Positions 9,820-17,694 of a stretch of DNA of 47,125 nt are shown here, one piece after another. Where the stretch lies: the NCBI RefSeq assembly GCF_913063425.1, contig NZ_CAJXYK010000049.1:1-47125 (forward strand), given 5' to 3'. The notes under the pieces were generated by a model, which worked only from the letters and a program-made list of their open reading frames with translations, was not told the DNA's origin and did no database searches. The DNA comes from an uncultured Thiohalocapsa sp. Lineage in GTDB: Bacteria; Pseudomonadota; Gammaproteobacteria; Chromatiales; Chromatiaceae. Every line of letters begins with the position of its first letter. The stretch's first letter is position 1. The position numbers and the translations under genes are program-made.

Positions 9820-11118
9820 ATGCTCCGTCTGTTCCTCATCAGCACCCTGCGCTTCGCCGGCATCGCCGGCGGCGCGCTGTTGCGCTCGCCGGACGGCCTG
9901 AGCCCCGTGCGTCCGCGGCGGGTACTGGTGATGCTCGGCTTCCTGCCCGTCTTCGCCGTGGCGCAGGCCATTCACTGGCTCGGCTTTCTACTGGACGAGA
10001 TCTTTTTCCGCGGCTATCGCCGGGTGGCCATCCGCGAGCCCCTGTTCGTGCTGGGCGTCCCGCGCAGCGGCACCACCAACCTGCACGCGGTGCTTGCGCA
10101 GGACCCGCAGCTCACCACCTTTTCCACTTGGGAGTGCCTGTTCGCCCCGTCGGTAACACAGCGCGTTTTCTGGCGGGCCCTCGGGCGGCTGGATGCCCGG
10201 CTCGGCGGCCCCCTGCGCCGCCTGCTGAGCCTGGTGGAGCGGCGCTTCTTCGCCGCCCTGGACGATGTCCACGCCATGAGCCTGGACACGCCGGAGGAGG
10301 ACTACTTCGCGCTGCTGCCGGTGCTGAGCTGTTTCATCCTCGCCCTGCCGTTCCCGCACGCGGCGCACCTCTGGCGCATGGGCACCTTCGATCGCGACAT
10401 GCCGGCGGCGGAGCGCGAGCGACTCCTCGCCTTCTACGCCGATGCACTGCGCCGCCACCTCTATGTGCACGGGCCGGACAAGCGCCTGCTCTCCAAGAAC
10501 GCCGCCTTCGCGTCCCTGGCCGGCAGCCTGGCGGCGCAGTTCCCGGATGCCCGGTTCCTGGTCTGTCTGCGCGACCCGGTGCAGACGGTGCCCTCACAGC
10601 TGAGCTCCATCCGCGCCGGCCTCGCCTTCTTCGGCGTGCCCGAGGACAGTGCGCCCATCCGCGAGCGCTTCGTCGACCAGCTGGCCTTCTACTACGAAAA
10701 CCTGAACGCGCTGGCCAGAACCGGCGCACCGACACGCACCGTCGTCAAAACGCTGCCGCAGCTGAAGCACGACCTGGCCGGCGCCGTACGCGACGCCTAC
10801 AGCCGCCTCGGTCTGCCGCTGACGCCGGACTTCGCCACCGCCCTGGAGGCGGCCGCCGCACCCGCACGCGCCTACCGCAGCGGTCATCGCTATGCGCTTG
10901 CCGACTTCGGCCTGGACGCTGACAGCATCGTCCAGCGCTTCGCCGGCGCCTACACCGAGGCGGGTTCCGGCGACACCACGGCCGTCGCAGCACGGAACAG
11001 CCCCGGGCCCGGCGATGCGCAGACGGCATCGCCAGAGCCGGCCGGGGCGCCAGCCGGGGCCGCGGCATCCACGACCATGCACCTGCGCGGGCAGGCAGCC
11101 GGAGCCTCGCGATGCTGA
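9820..11118 (+). CDS. Sulfotransferase-family protein with N-terminal membrane segment
   Basis: It probably transfers sulfate from PAPS to a carbohydrate or lipid acceptor. FVLGVPRSGTT (residues 77-86) matches the 5'-phosphosulfate-binding loop of sulfotransferases, and FLVCLRDPVQTVPSQ matches the 3'-phosphate-binding region. A hydrophobic segment at about residues 35-58 suggests membrane association. The last 50 residues are Ala/Gly/Pro-rich. The start at 9820 begins MLRLFLI; upstream in-frame codons encode unconserved-looking sequence. Its last 7 bp overlap the glycosyltransferase gene, so it heads a three-gene operon. The acceptor is unknown, probably a surface glycan or glycolipid made by the two following enzymes. 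Confidence 0.82.
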   Translation: MLRLFLISTLRFAGIAGGALLRSPDGLSPVRPRRVLVMLGFLPVFAVAQAIHWLGFLLDEIFFRGYRRVAIREPLFVLGVPRSGTTNLHAVLAQDPQLTTFSTWECLFAPSVTQRVFWRALGRLDARLGGPLRRLLSLVERRFFAALDDVHAMSLDTPEEDYFALLPVLSCFILALPFPHAAHLWRMGTFDRDMPAAERERLLAFYADALRRHLYVHGPDKRLLSKNAAFASLAGSLAAQFPDARFLVCLRDPVQTVPSQLSSIRAGLAFFGVPEDSAPIRERFVDQLAFYYENLNALARTGAPTRTVVKTLPQLKHDLAGAVRDAYSRLGLPLTPDFATALEAAAAPARAYRSGHRYALADFGLDADSIVQRFAGAYTEAGSGDTTAVAARNSPGPGDAQTASPEPAGAPAGAAASTTMHLRGQAAGASRC

Positions 11119-12293
11119 ACCCCTCGCCGGACAGCGACGCCGTCAAGTCCGCGGCCGATGCGAGCGCCGCCGGGCTGGACGGCAGCGGGCTGCGCATCGC
11201 CATCGTCTCGGACGCGGCCCCTGAGCGCAACGGCGTCGGCGCCTATTACCGGGACCTCGCCGAGCACCTGAAGGCGGTCGGCGCGCGGGTGGACCTGATC
11301 TCTCCGCGCTTCCGCGCCGGCCACTGGTACGGCGGCCTGCCGCTGCCCCTGCCGGGCGATCCCACCCAGCGCTTCGTGCTGCCGTCCGTGCCGCTGGTGA
11401 TGCGGCGCATGGGCCGGCTGCGCCCGGATGTGGTGATCGTGCCCACGCCCGGGCCCTTCGGCATGCTCGGTCTGGTGCTGGCCAAACGCTGGCACGCGCG
11501 GCTGGTGGTGGGCTTCCACACCCATTTCGAGCGCCTGGCGGAGCTGAACGATGACTGGGTACTGCGCGGCAAGGTGGCACAGGCCTATCTGAACACCTGC
11601 AACCGTGCCCTGTTCCACGAGGGCTCGCTGGTGCTCGCCAACTCCGACGAGATGCTGGACATCGCCCGCGGCATCGGCGCCAAGCGTGTCGGACTCATGG
11701 GCACCCCTATTCCCAAGGCCTTCCTGGACACGCCGCCGCAGCCGCTGGGCGCCGGCGTACGCCGCGTGCTCTTCGCCGGCCGTCTCGCACCAGAGAAGAA
11801 TCTCGGCGCCGTGGTGGACGCCGCCGCCGCGCTGCCGGACATGCAGTTCCAGGTCGCCGGCGACGGCCCGCTGCGGCAATGGCTGCTGGAGCAGGCGGAA
11901 GACCTGCCGAACCTGCACTACGTGGGCTGGGTGAAGCGCCAGCAGATCATGCCCCTCATCGACGGTGCCGATGCCCTGGTGCTGCCGTCCACGGTGGAGT
12001 CCTTCGGCACCATCGCCCTGGAGGCCATGGCGCGGGCGCGGCTGGTGGTGGTGTCCTCGCAGTGCGGCATCCTGAGCTGGGAGACGCTGAAGCGCGGACT
12101 CTTTCAGATCCACGCCAACGAGACCCTGGGCGACACCCTGGCACGGGTGCGGGCCCTGGACCACGCCATCCTGGAGCGCAAGGCGGACATCGCCCGCGAG
12201 GCCGCCCGCGAGCTGAACGACCGCAACCTGCGCCACTGGCTGCACGTCCTGCGCGACCCAGACCCCGCCGGCACGGACGATGTCTCCGTCTGA
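11112..12293 (+). CDS. GT4-family glycosyltransferase
   Basis: This is a retaining GT-B glycosyltransferase. The N-terminal Rossmann half starts at LRIAIVSDAAPERNGVGAYY, the donor half at RRVLFAGRLAPEKNL (around residue 217). The GT4 EX7E signature appears as ESFGTIALE near residue 297. Length (393 residues) is typical. The family transfers sugars from nucleotide donors to lipids or glycans at the cytoplasmic membrane face; the closest style is diacylglycerol or phosphatidylinositol glycosyltransferases. It overlaps the sulfotransferase upstream and the deacetylase downstream (14 bp), so the three are almost certainly one transcript. Confidence 0.88.
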   Translation: MLNPSPDSDAVKSAADASAAGLDGSGLRIAIVSDAAPERNGVGAYYRDLAEHLKAVGARVDLISPRFRAGHWYGGLPLPLPGDPTQRFVLPSVPLVMRRMGRLRPDVVIVPTPGPFGMLGLVLAKRWHARLVVGFHTHFERLAELNDDWVLRGKVAQAYLNTCNRALFHEGSLVLANSDEMLDIARGIGAKRVGLMGTPIPKAFLDTPPQPLGAGVRRVLFAGRLAPEKNLGAVVDAAAALPDMQFQVAGDGPLRQWLLEQAEDLPNLHYVGWVKRQQIMPLIDGADALVLPSTVESFGTIALEAMARARLVVVSSQCGILSWETLKRGLFQIHANETLGDTLARVRALDHAILERKADIAREAARELNDRNLRHWLHVLRDPDPAGTDDVSV

Positions 12294-13080
12294 GCCCCTG
12301 CACAGGCACGCGGCGACCATGGCGCTGGTGTCGCTGCACGATCTGATGCCCGCCACCATGCCGGCGGTGCGCCGCACCCTGGACCTGCTGGAGCGCCACC
12401 AGGTGCACCCCGTGACCCTGCTGGTGGTCCCTGGCACTGGATGGGACGCCTCCGGGATCGAGGAGCTGCGGGCATTTCAGCGCGCGGGCCATGTGCTGGC
12501 GGGCCACGGCTGGCGGCACCAGGCAGAGCACATCCGCGGTCTCCGTCACCGCCTGCACAGCCTGTTCCTGTCGCGCAACGTGGCGGAGCATCTGGCGCTG
12601 GACGCGGATGGCATCCTGGCGCTCATGCATCGCTGCCGGGACTGGTTCGAGGCGCATGACCTGGCACCACCCAACCTCTATGTGCCGCCGGCCTGGGCGC
12701 TCGGCCCCATCAGCACGGCGGCCCTGCAGCACGCCCGGCTGTTCCGACAGGTGGAGGTCTTCTCGGGCGTGCTCGACACGGCAAGCGGACGGCTCGCCAA
12801 GGCACCGGTGCTGGGCTACGAGGCGGACGCGGCCCTGCGGGTCCCCGTGCTGCGCCTCTGGAATGCCCTGGGGCGACGGCGGGCGACGGCCGCGGGTGCC
12901 CTGCGCATCGGCATTCATCCCGGCGACATCGACCACCCACTGGGCGCGGACTTGGTTGCCGATCTCAAGCGCTATCGCCGCTTTGCGGACTACAGCGCGC
13001 TGCGGGACAGCAGCGCGGGCGGGTCGGAGGCAGCGCGCATCACCCCCTCAGCCGAGCACACACCCGAGCACACACCCTGA
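12280..13080 (+). CDS. DUF2334 polysaccharide-deacetylase-like protein
   Basis: This 266-residue protein resembles the DUF2334 branch of the NodB/polysaccharide deacetylase superfamily. VSLHDLMPAT near residue 17 gives the metal-binding His-Asp pair, GHVLAGHGWRHQ near residue 72 the second histidine cluster, and GIHPGDIDHP the C-terminal motif. The likely reaction is removal of an acetyl group from a glycan or glycolipid intermediate. The gene begins inside the glycosyltransferase gene, so it is translationally coupled. The C-terminal tail (SAEHTPEHTP) is degenerate. It converges on ptpA, 70 bp away. Confidence 0.8.
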   Translation: MSPSEPLHRHAATMALVSLHDLMPATMPAVRRTLDLLERHQVHPVTLLVVPGTGWDASGIEELRAFQRAGHVLAGHGWRHQAEHIRGLRHRLHSLFLSRNVAEHLALDADGILALMHRCRDWFEAHDLAPPNLYVPPAWALGPISTAALQHARLFRQVEVFSGVLDTASGRLAKAPVLGYEADAALRVPVLRLWNALGRRRATAAGALRIGIHPGDIDHPLGADLVADLKRYRRFADYSALRDSSAGGSEAARITPSAEHTPEHTP

Positions 13081-13149
13081 AGCCCGCCAGTGCACAGCCA
13101 CACCGGCGCTGCATGCCACCCCCGCGGGCGCCCCAGTCAGAGATGGCGG

Positions 13150-13644
13150 TCAGAGATGGCGGCGGCGGATCGCGTCCAGCAGACCGGCGGCCGCCTCCTC
13201 CACCATATCGAACACCGCCTCGAAGCCGCCGGTGGCGCCGTAGTACGGGTCCGGCACCTCGCGCATGCGCGCCTGCGGGGCATAGTCCATCAACAAGGCC
13301 AGGCGCTTCTCCAGGCCCCGGCCAGGCGGACAGATGGCGGACAGCGCATGGTAGTTGTCCTGATCCATGGCGAGCACGTAGTCGTACAGCTCGAAGTCCT
13401 CAGCGGTGGCGCGCCGTGCACGCAGATCCGCAAGGTCGATGCCGCGGCGCAGGGCCGTCTCCCGCGCCCGCGCATCCGGCGGCTCGCCGACGTGGTAGGC
13501 GTGGGTGCCCGCGGAGTCGATCTCGATGTACTCCACCAGACCCGCCTCCTCCACCAACTTGCGGAATACCCCCTGGGCCGTCGGCGATCGGCAGATATTG
13601 CCCATGCAAACAAATAGCACTTTCACACGTTTCTGATCGTTCAT
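13150..13644 (-). CDS. ptpA: Low-molecular-weight protein tyrosine phosphatase, 5' end replaced by the integrated element
   Basis: This is a cytoplasmic LMW-PTP, the family of Wzb, which dephosphorylates tyrosine kinases controlling exopolysaccharide export. The P-loop VCMGNICRSP holds the nucleophile C13 and R19. The general acid D132 lies in VPDPYYG. Its 164 residues are complete. The codons before and including C13 lie at or beyond the attachment core and come from the mobile element; the displaced original start is at 21615-21680. Both versions encode the same VKVLFVCMGNI core and the reading frame is preserved. Transcription must now start from element DNA. In Pseudomonas this gene follows kdsB, as it did here before insertion. 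Confidence 0.93.
   Translation of the reverse strand: MNDQKRVKVLFVCMGNICRSPTAQGVFRKLVEEAGLVEYIEIDSAGTHAYHVGEPPDARARETALRRGIDLADLRARRATAEDFELYDYVLAMDQDNYHALSAICPPGRGLEKRLALLMDYAPQARMREVPDPYYGATGGFEAVFDMVEEAAAGLLDAIRRRHL
13595..13608. other. attL core, 14 bp, inside ptpA
   Basis: The sequence atattgcccatgca is identical to 21631-21644 in the same orientation. On the minus strand it encodes C-M-G-N-I of the phosphatase P-loop, including the catalytic Cys13 codon. Flanking similarity continues imperfectly on both sides. Confidence 0.88.
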
Positions 13645-13747
13645 AACTGTCTGTTCTGTATCGGTTTGCTGTGCATCCCTGTTCGCCTGTGTTTGTGTGT
13701 GTATACTCTAGTGAGGCACACAAAGACACACACAAACAGGGGCACAC
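13645..13747. promoter_or_regulatory. Divergent ptpA/int control region with inverted repeat and integrase arm sites
   Basis: This 103-bp gap separates the divergent ptpA and integrase genes. A TATACT box lies at 13702-13707 for the rightward (int) direction, and its complement gives TATACA leftward. It is flanked by an imperfect inverted repeat: 13686-13702 (tgtttgtgtgtgt type) and 13726-13740 (acacacacaaacagg). Two GGCACACA motifs occur at 13715-13722 and 13741-13748, and the same octamer occurs four times at the other end. These look like arm-type integrase sites, so integrase binding could repress both genes. That regulatory step is inference. Confidence 0.6.
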
Positions 13748-14779
13748 ATGAACGAATCGGATGCTAGGGCGTTGCGGTGGGACGGTAAAGACCGGATGGT
13801 GTCTGCCGGCGACGGGCTGTTCCTCAACGTGCGCCGCCGGTCCAAGACTTGGATCACCCGGCGCCGCATCGGCGGCAAGATGCGGGTTCGGACCTTGGGC
13901 ACCTACCCCGCCATGAAGGCCAAGGAAGCGCGCGCGCTGGCGTTGCAGGAAGCGGTACAGGCCGCCCCGAGCAACCGCACGGTGCGAGACCTCGCCGAAG
14001 ATTGGTTCTCGCAGGTTGTCGCGGTGGAGCATAAGCGCCCCGAGCTTGCCCGCGGGTATCTCGACCGGGCCATTCTCCCGGACCTTGGCGCCCGTCGGGT
14101 TGCAGAGCTGACGCCCGCCGACATCGCCGCGAGCATCGGCGGATACCGGGCCAGAGGCCCGCGCTCGGCTGATTCCCTGCGATCCGTTTATGTCGGGCTC
14201 CTGACATATGCCGTCGAGACCGGCGTTCGCGCCGACAACCCCGCCAAGGCCCTGACGCGTCGTGTTGCAGGCTACCGCCCCGCCGCCCGCGAGCGCGTGT
14301 TGACCGATGACGAGCTGCGCCGCGCCTGGCACTGCGGCCACCACAACGCGCGCATGCTGCGGTTCCTGCTGTTGACCGGGTTGCGCATCAGCGAGGCGCA
14401 GAAAGGCCACCAGGACGGGCGCCGCTGGCACGTGCCCGCGCAGTTCTCCAAGAACGGCAAGCCGCATTGGGTCCACCTGTCCGACAGCGCCCTTGCACAA
14501 CTGCCGCTGCCCGTCTCGACACCGACCAACATTCAAGCCTGGCTTCGGCGCTGGTGCGCTCGCGAGGGGATCGCGCCGCCCTTCACGCCCCACGACTGCC
14601 GCCGCACGGCCGCAACCAGGATGGCCGGCGCTGGCGTTGACCCGTTCATTGTCGAGCGCACCCTGAACCACACCCTGCAAGGCGTGATGGCCGTTTACAA
14701 CCGCAACGAGTATGAAGCCGAGCGGATCGCGGCGGCTGATGCCTTGGAGCGGGCTTTGCTTTCGGTAAAGGAGGACTGA
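13748..14779 (+). CDS. int: Tyrosine-recombinase integrase
   Basis: It catalyses integration and excision of the element. The N-terminus (about residues 5-75) resembles the DUF4102 arm-binding domain of P4-type integrases, with GDGLFLNVRR and VRTLGTYPAMKAKEAR. A core-binding SAM-like domain follows (about 77-170). The catalytic residues are R213 (GLRISEA), H282 and R285 (HDCRRTAAT), H308 (LNH) and Y317 (AVYNRNEY). Length is 343 residues. The gene lies directly next to attL and reads inward. The start codon overlaps an arm-type GGCACACA motif, suggesting autoregulation. Confidence 0.92.
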   Translation: MNESDARALRWDGKDRMVSAGDGLFLNVRRRSKTWITRRRIGGKMRVRTLGTYPAMKAKEARALALQEAVQAAPSNRTVRDLAEDWFSQVVAVEHKRPELARGYLDRAILPDLGARRVAELTPADIAASIGGYRARGPRSADSLRSVYVGLLTYAVETGVRADNPAKALTRRVAGYRPAARERVLTDDELRRAWHCGHHNARMLRFLLLTGLRISEAQKGHQDGRRWHVPAQFSKNGKPHWVHLSDSALAQLPLPVSTPTNIQAWLRRWCAREGIAPPFTPHDCRRTAATRMAGAGVDPFIVERTLNHTLQGVMAVYNRNEYEAERIAAADALERALLSVKED

Positions 14780-14782
14780 CGA

Positions 14783-15304
14783 ATGACTGGCCTTCCTGAA
14801 CTTCCTCCCGGAATGCGTTGGGACGTGGTTTTGCATGATGACGACGGTAACTTTCCCGATCCTGATCTGAAACAGTACATGACGAGTCTCATTGATCGGT
14901 ATCGCAACGGTGATAACTTTGCCCTCTTACAGGCTATCAGCCTGGCCTTGTCAAGGAACGCGGGATGCCTGCTCCCCGATGACATGCTCGGACAGTTTCG
15001 CTCGGGACTCGCCATGTACGACTGCGGGAACGCGCGAACGCTGGATGAAGCTTTCAACGTGGCTCGCCCGAAAGGATGGCATCAACAGACACACAAAGAT
15101 TGGCAGCGGAGCCAACAGGTTTTCATTTGGGTACAACAAGCACGATTGGGCTCTAAGAGCATCAATGAAGCAATCTTGAAGGTTGCAAAGAGAATAGGGT
15201 TCTGCAAAACCAAGACAGAGGAGATGTACTACTCCTGGAAGAAGGTCGTCGATGCTGCTCGCCGTTCCCGGAAAAAAACAAAAATTACGGGAATACAGGA
15301 TTAA
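14783..15304 (+). CDS. Unknown protein with lower-GC codon use
   Basis: This 173-residue protein was not recognised. It starts 3 bp after the int stop, with AAAGGAGG upstream, so it is cotranscribed with the integrase. It is acidic at the N-terminus (HDDDGNFPDPD) and ends in a basic tail (ARRSRKKTKITG). The middle is mostly helical, with a possible helix-turn-helix around SKSINEAILKVAKRIGFCKTKTEEMYYSWKK. Its composition is clearly poorer in G+C than its neighbours, which suggests a separate, more recent origin. A regulator or a defence/immunity cargo gene are both possible; neither is shown. Confidence 0.7.
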   Translation: MTGLPELPPGMRWDVVLHDDDGNFPDPDLKQYMTSLIDRYRNGDNFALLQAISLALSRNAGCLLPDDMLGQFRSGLAMYDCGNARTLDEAFNVARPKGWHQQTHKDWQRSQQVFIWVQQARLGSKSINEAILKVAKRIGFCKTKTEEMYYSWKKVVDAARRSRKKTKITGIQD

Positions 15305-15318
15305 GCGACCAAGCTAAT

Positions 15319-15350
15319 CTGTAACCGTCGTTCACAACTGTCGGTTACAG
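15319..15350. promoter_or_regulatory. Operator-like palindrome before the HTH gene
   Basis: A perfect 9-bp inverted repeat, ctgtaaccg (15319-15327) and cggttacag (15342-15350), is spaced by 14 bases. It ends 3 bases before the HTH gene start, covering where a ribosome would bind. It fits an operator for the HTH protein or an integrase/excisionase site. No uridine tract follows, so it is not a terminator. Confidence 0.55.
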
Positions 15351-15353
15351 CAG

Positions 15354-15632
15354 ATGCCATCCAAACCCGCGACCCCCGAAACCGCCAACGCCCCCGACAC
15401 GAGCGCGCCCGGCGGGATCGACCATCCCCCGGCTGAATTCCCCGCCCGCAAGGCATACCCCGTCGAGGAAGCCCGCGGGCTTCTCGGCGGCATCTCCCGG
15501 AAATCCATCTATGACCTGATCAATGCTGGTGAGCTGCGCTCGGTACTGATCGCAGGCCGCCGGTTGATCCCGGCAGACGCCATCGATGAGCTTATCCGTT
15601 CCGCTGGGCAACAGCCCCCGCGTGCGGCATAG
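15354..15632 (+). CDS. Helix-turn-helix protein of the excisionase/AlpA type
   Basis: This 92-residue protein has a disordered N-terminal third and then a winged-helix motif: AYPVEEARGLLGGISRKSIYDLINAGELRSVLIAGRRLIPADAIDELI. That matches HTH_17/excisionase-family proteins that bend attachment-site DNA or, as AlpA in satellites, activate excision. A 9-bp inverted repeat sits directly upstream and could be its own operator. Whether it acts as excisionase, regulator or both is unresolved. Confidence 0.78.
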   Translation: MPSKPATPETANAPDTSAPGGIDHPPAEFPARKAYPVEEARGLLGGISRKSIYDLINAGELRSVLIAGRRLIPADAIDELIRSAGQQPPRAA

Positions 15633-15644
15633 GGAGGCGCACCG

Positions 15645-15866
15645 ATGAACGACCTAGACCGCATCGACACCCTGCGCACCGTCGCCGACGAGGTGCGAGC
15701 CCTGGCTATGCTGCTGAGCAACAGCGGCACCCAAACACCATTGCCCCGGGGGCTCAGCAGCCTGTTGGACCGCATCGCCGACACCTGCGACGCCGCCGCC
15801 GAATCCGGGCCGCAGATCGAGCTTCGAGACGACACCGACCAGGCCGTCACCAGGACCGGCCCGTGA
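15645..15866 (+). CDS. Small unknown protein
   Basis: This 73-residue protein is acidic and mostly helical (LDRIDTLRTVADEVRALAMLLSNSG), with no recognised family. GGGAGGC lies about 6 bases before the ATG, and the stop overlaps the start of the ATPase gene by 4 bp, so it is part of the replication-region transcript. The helical, Leu-rich character would fit a small partner or accessory of the ATPase, but nothing in the sequence proves it. Confidence 0.65.
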   Translation: MNDLDRIDTLRTVADEVRALAMLLSNSGTQTPLPRGLSSLLDRIADTCDAAAESGPQIELRDDTDQAVTRTGP

Positions 15867-17473
15867 CGGAACCGACACCGCTGCCGCCCGGCCCGAGCCG
15901 CATCGCGAAGCAGGCCGCCGCCCGCGATGCAGCCGAGCCGCCACCGGGGACCATCGTATGCACCCCGGGATACCTGGACGATGCAGTGCAGGCCGTCGGC
16001 CGTGCGCTCGCCGCGTCAGCGTCCGCGCTGGGTCTGTATCAGCATGGCGATACCCTGACCCGCGTTGCCGAAGCCGACGACACCGAGCGCCCCGGCATCA
16101 GTCGTGCGCCCGGTTCGCCCGTGCTGCGCCCCGTGGACAACGCATGCCTCGCCGTCTACATCAGCCGAGTGTGCGAGCTGGTGCGATGGGACGGGCGCAA
16201 GAACGATTACAGCGCGATCGACCCGCCCCGGCGCGTGGTGGATGGAGTCGCGTCCATCGCAGACCGCTTCGGGTTCCCCGACCTCCGGGGATTCATTTCC
16301 GCGCCCATCGTCACGCCTGACGGCCGCGTCATCGCCGCGCCTGGATACGATGAGGCGACCGGGCTCTATCTCGCCGCCGCGCTGCCGCTGCCGCCGACCC
16401 CCGACAGCCCCACGAAGTTGGACGCTTCGGCCGCGCTGGACTATCTCGCCGCCGACATACTCGGCACCTTCGCGCAGACATGGGCCACGCCCGCCGACGA
16501 GTCGGCCGCCGTCGCCGCCATCCTGACGGTGCTGTTGCGGCGCATCCTGCCGACCGCGCCCATCGTCGCTATCGACGCGACCACGCCCGGGAGCGGAAAG
16601 ACGTTGCTGGCAGAAGTGTTCGCCACCATCGCCACGAACCGCCCGCCCGCGCTGGTGAGCTTGACCCGCGACGCCGCAGAAACCGAGAAGCGCATTGGCG
16701 CGGTGCTGATGGCCGGCGATGCCGTCATCAATCACGACAACCTGTCGTTTCCGCTGCGCTCAGACATCCATTGCCAGATGGCGACCGCCCCCGAGGTTGC
16801 GCTTCGCGTGCTGGGCGCATCGCGCGTGACGCGGGTCCCGACCAATGTCGCCACCCTGATCACCGGCAACAACCTGACGCTGCTCGGCGACCTCCCCCGG
16901 CGCGTGCTGCGCATCGGGCTTGATCCGCGGTGCGAGCATCCGGAGCGCCGCAGGTTCGACCGTGACGCGGTTGCGCACGCCCGGGCGCATCGCGCCGCAG
17001 CCGTCGCCGCCGCCCTGACCTTGGTCCGTGCATACCTGATCGCAGGCGCCCCCGACGTTGGCGTGACGCCCTACGGCAGTTTCGAGCTGTGGGACCGCAT
17101 GGTCCGCCGCCCCGTTGTCTGGGCTGGATTCCCCGACCCCCTGGACGCGGCGGCTGACCTGTCGTCACAGGATCACGAGTTGACCGCCGTCGCTGACCTG
17201 TTGGCGGCATGGCATGACCAGTATGGGGACCGGCCGATGACTGCGCCGGAAGTCATCCGCGATGCCGAGGCGCAGTTGATGACGGGGCAGACGCGACACC
17301 AGGCCCTCGCAGATGCCATCCAAGAGGCCACCGGGCACCGACAGACCGACGCCCGCGCGCTCGGCAACCTGCTCCGAGGCTATGCCGGTCGCTGGCTGGA
17401 CGGCCGCCGCGTCGTCAAGGGCAAGAAGTCAAGAGCCGGCATGAGCTGGGCCGTCGAAGTGAACCGAGTGTGA
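15863..17473 (+). CDS. P-loop ATPase, probable replication protein of the element
   Basis: The Walker A motif TPGSGKT lies at residues 241-247, a Walker-B-like VINHDNL at 288-294, a sensor-like LITGNNLTL at 332-340 and an arginine-finger candidate LPRRVLR at 344-350. This layout resembles AAA+/SF3-like helicase domains of replication proteins in phages and integrative elements. The N-terminal 200 residues carry no recognised primase motif. The 536-residue gene starts with GTG (4-bp overlap with the upstream small gene). An origin-like inverted repeat overlaps its 3' end. Specific helicase function is inference. Confidence 0.72.
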   Translation: MTEPTPLPPGPSRIAKQAAARDAAEPPPGTIVCTPGYLDDAVQAVGRALAASASALGLYQHGDTLTRVAEADDTERPGISRAPGSPVLRPVDNACLAVYISRVCELVRWDGRKNDYSAIDPPRRVVDGVASIADRFGFPDLRGFISAPIVTPDGRVIAAPGYDEATGLYLAAALPLPPTPDSPTKLDASAALDYLAADILGTFAQTWATPADESAAVAAILTVLLRRILPTAPIVAIDATTPGSGKTLLAEVFATIATNRPPALVSLTRDAAETEKRIGAVLMAGDAVINHDNLSFPLRSDIHCQMATAPEVALRVLGASRVTRVPTNVATLITGNNLTLLGDLPRRVLRIGLDPRCEHPERRRFDRDAVAHARAHRAAAVAAALTLVRAYLIAGAPDVGVTPYGSFELWDRMVRRPVVWAGFPDPLDAAADLSSQDHELTAVADLLAAWHDQYGDRPMTAPEVIRDAEAQLMTGQTRHQALADAIQEATGHRQTDARALGNLLRGYAGRWLDGRRVVKGKKSRAGMSWAVEVNRV

Positions 17474-17577
17474 CTGTGTGACTCTAGCGAACGTATTTCT
17501 CCCTACGCATAGAAAGTGTCAATGCAAAAAAATATAGGTAGTGGGGAACCGACTCGCGAGAGTCTACACAGTCACAC
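17468..17577. repeat. Long-range inverted repeat around an AT-rich spacer, origin candidate
   Basis: The left arm gtgtgactgtgtgactct (17468-17485) and the right arm at 17559-17577 are complementary except for one inserted T. The 73-bp spacer contains a run of A and TATA-like bases (17526-17537), unusual in this GC-rich window. It lies directly after the replication-type ATPase, inside a 221-bp gap before the small terminase gene. A replication origin is the favoured reading; a packaging or regulatory site is also possible. Confidence 0.6.
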
Positions 17578-17694
17578 GCCGCCGTGACTGCGGGTCCTTC
17601 CGACCCACCGACCATGCGATGCACCGAGTCGCGATTGTTTCCTAGCGTGAAACTGAATCTGAAACGTTAAGGCGAAAGAAAACGGGTCGCAGTC

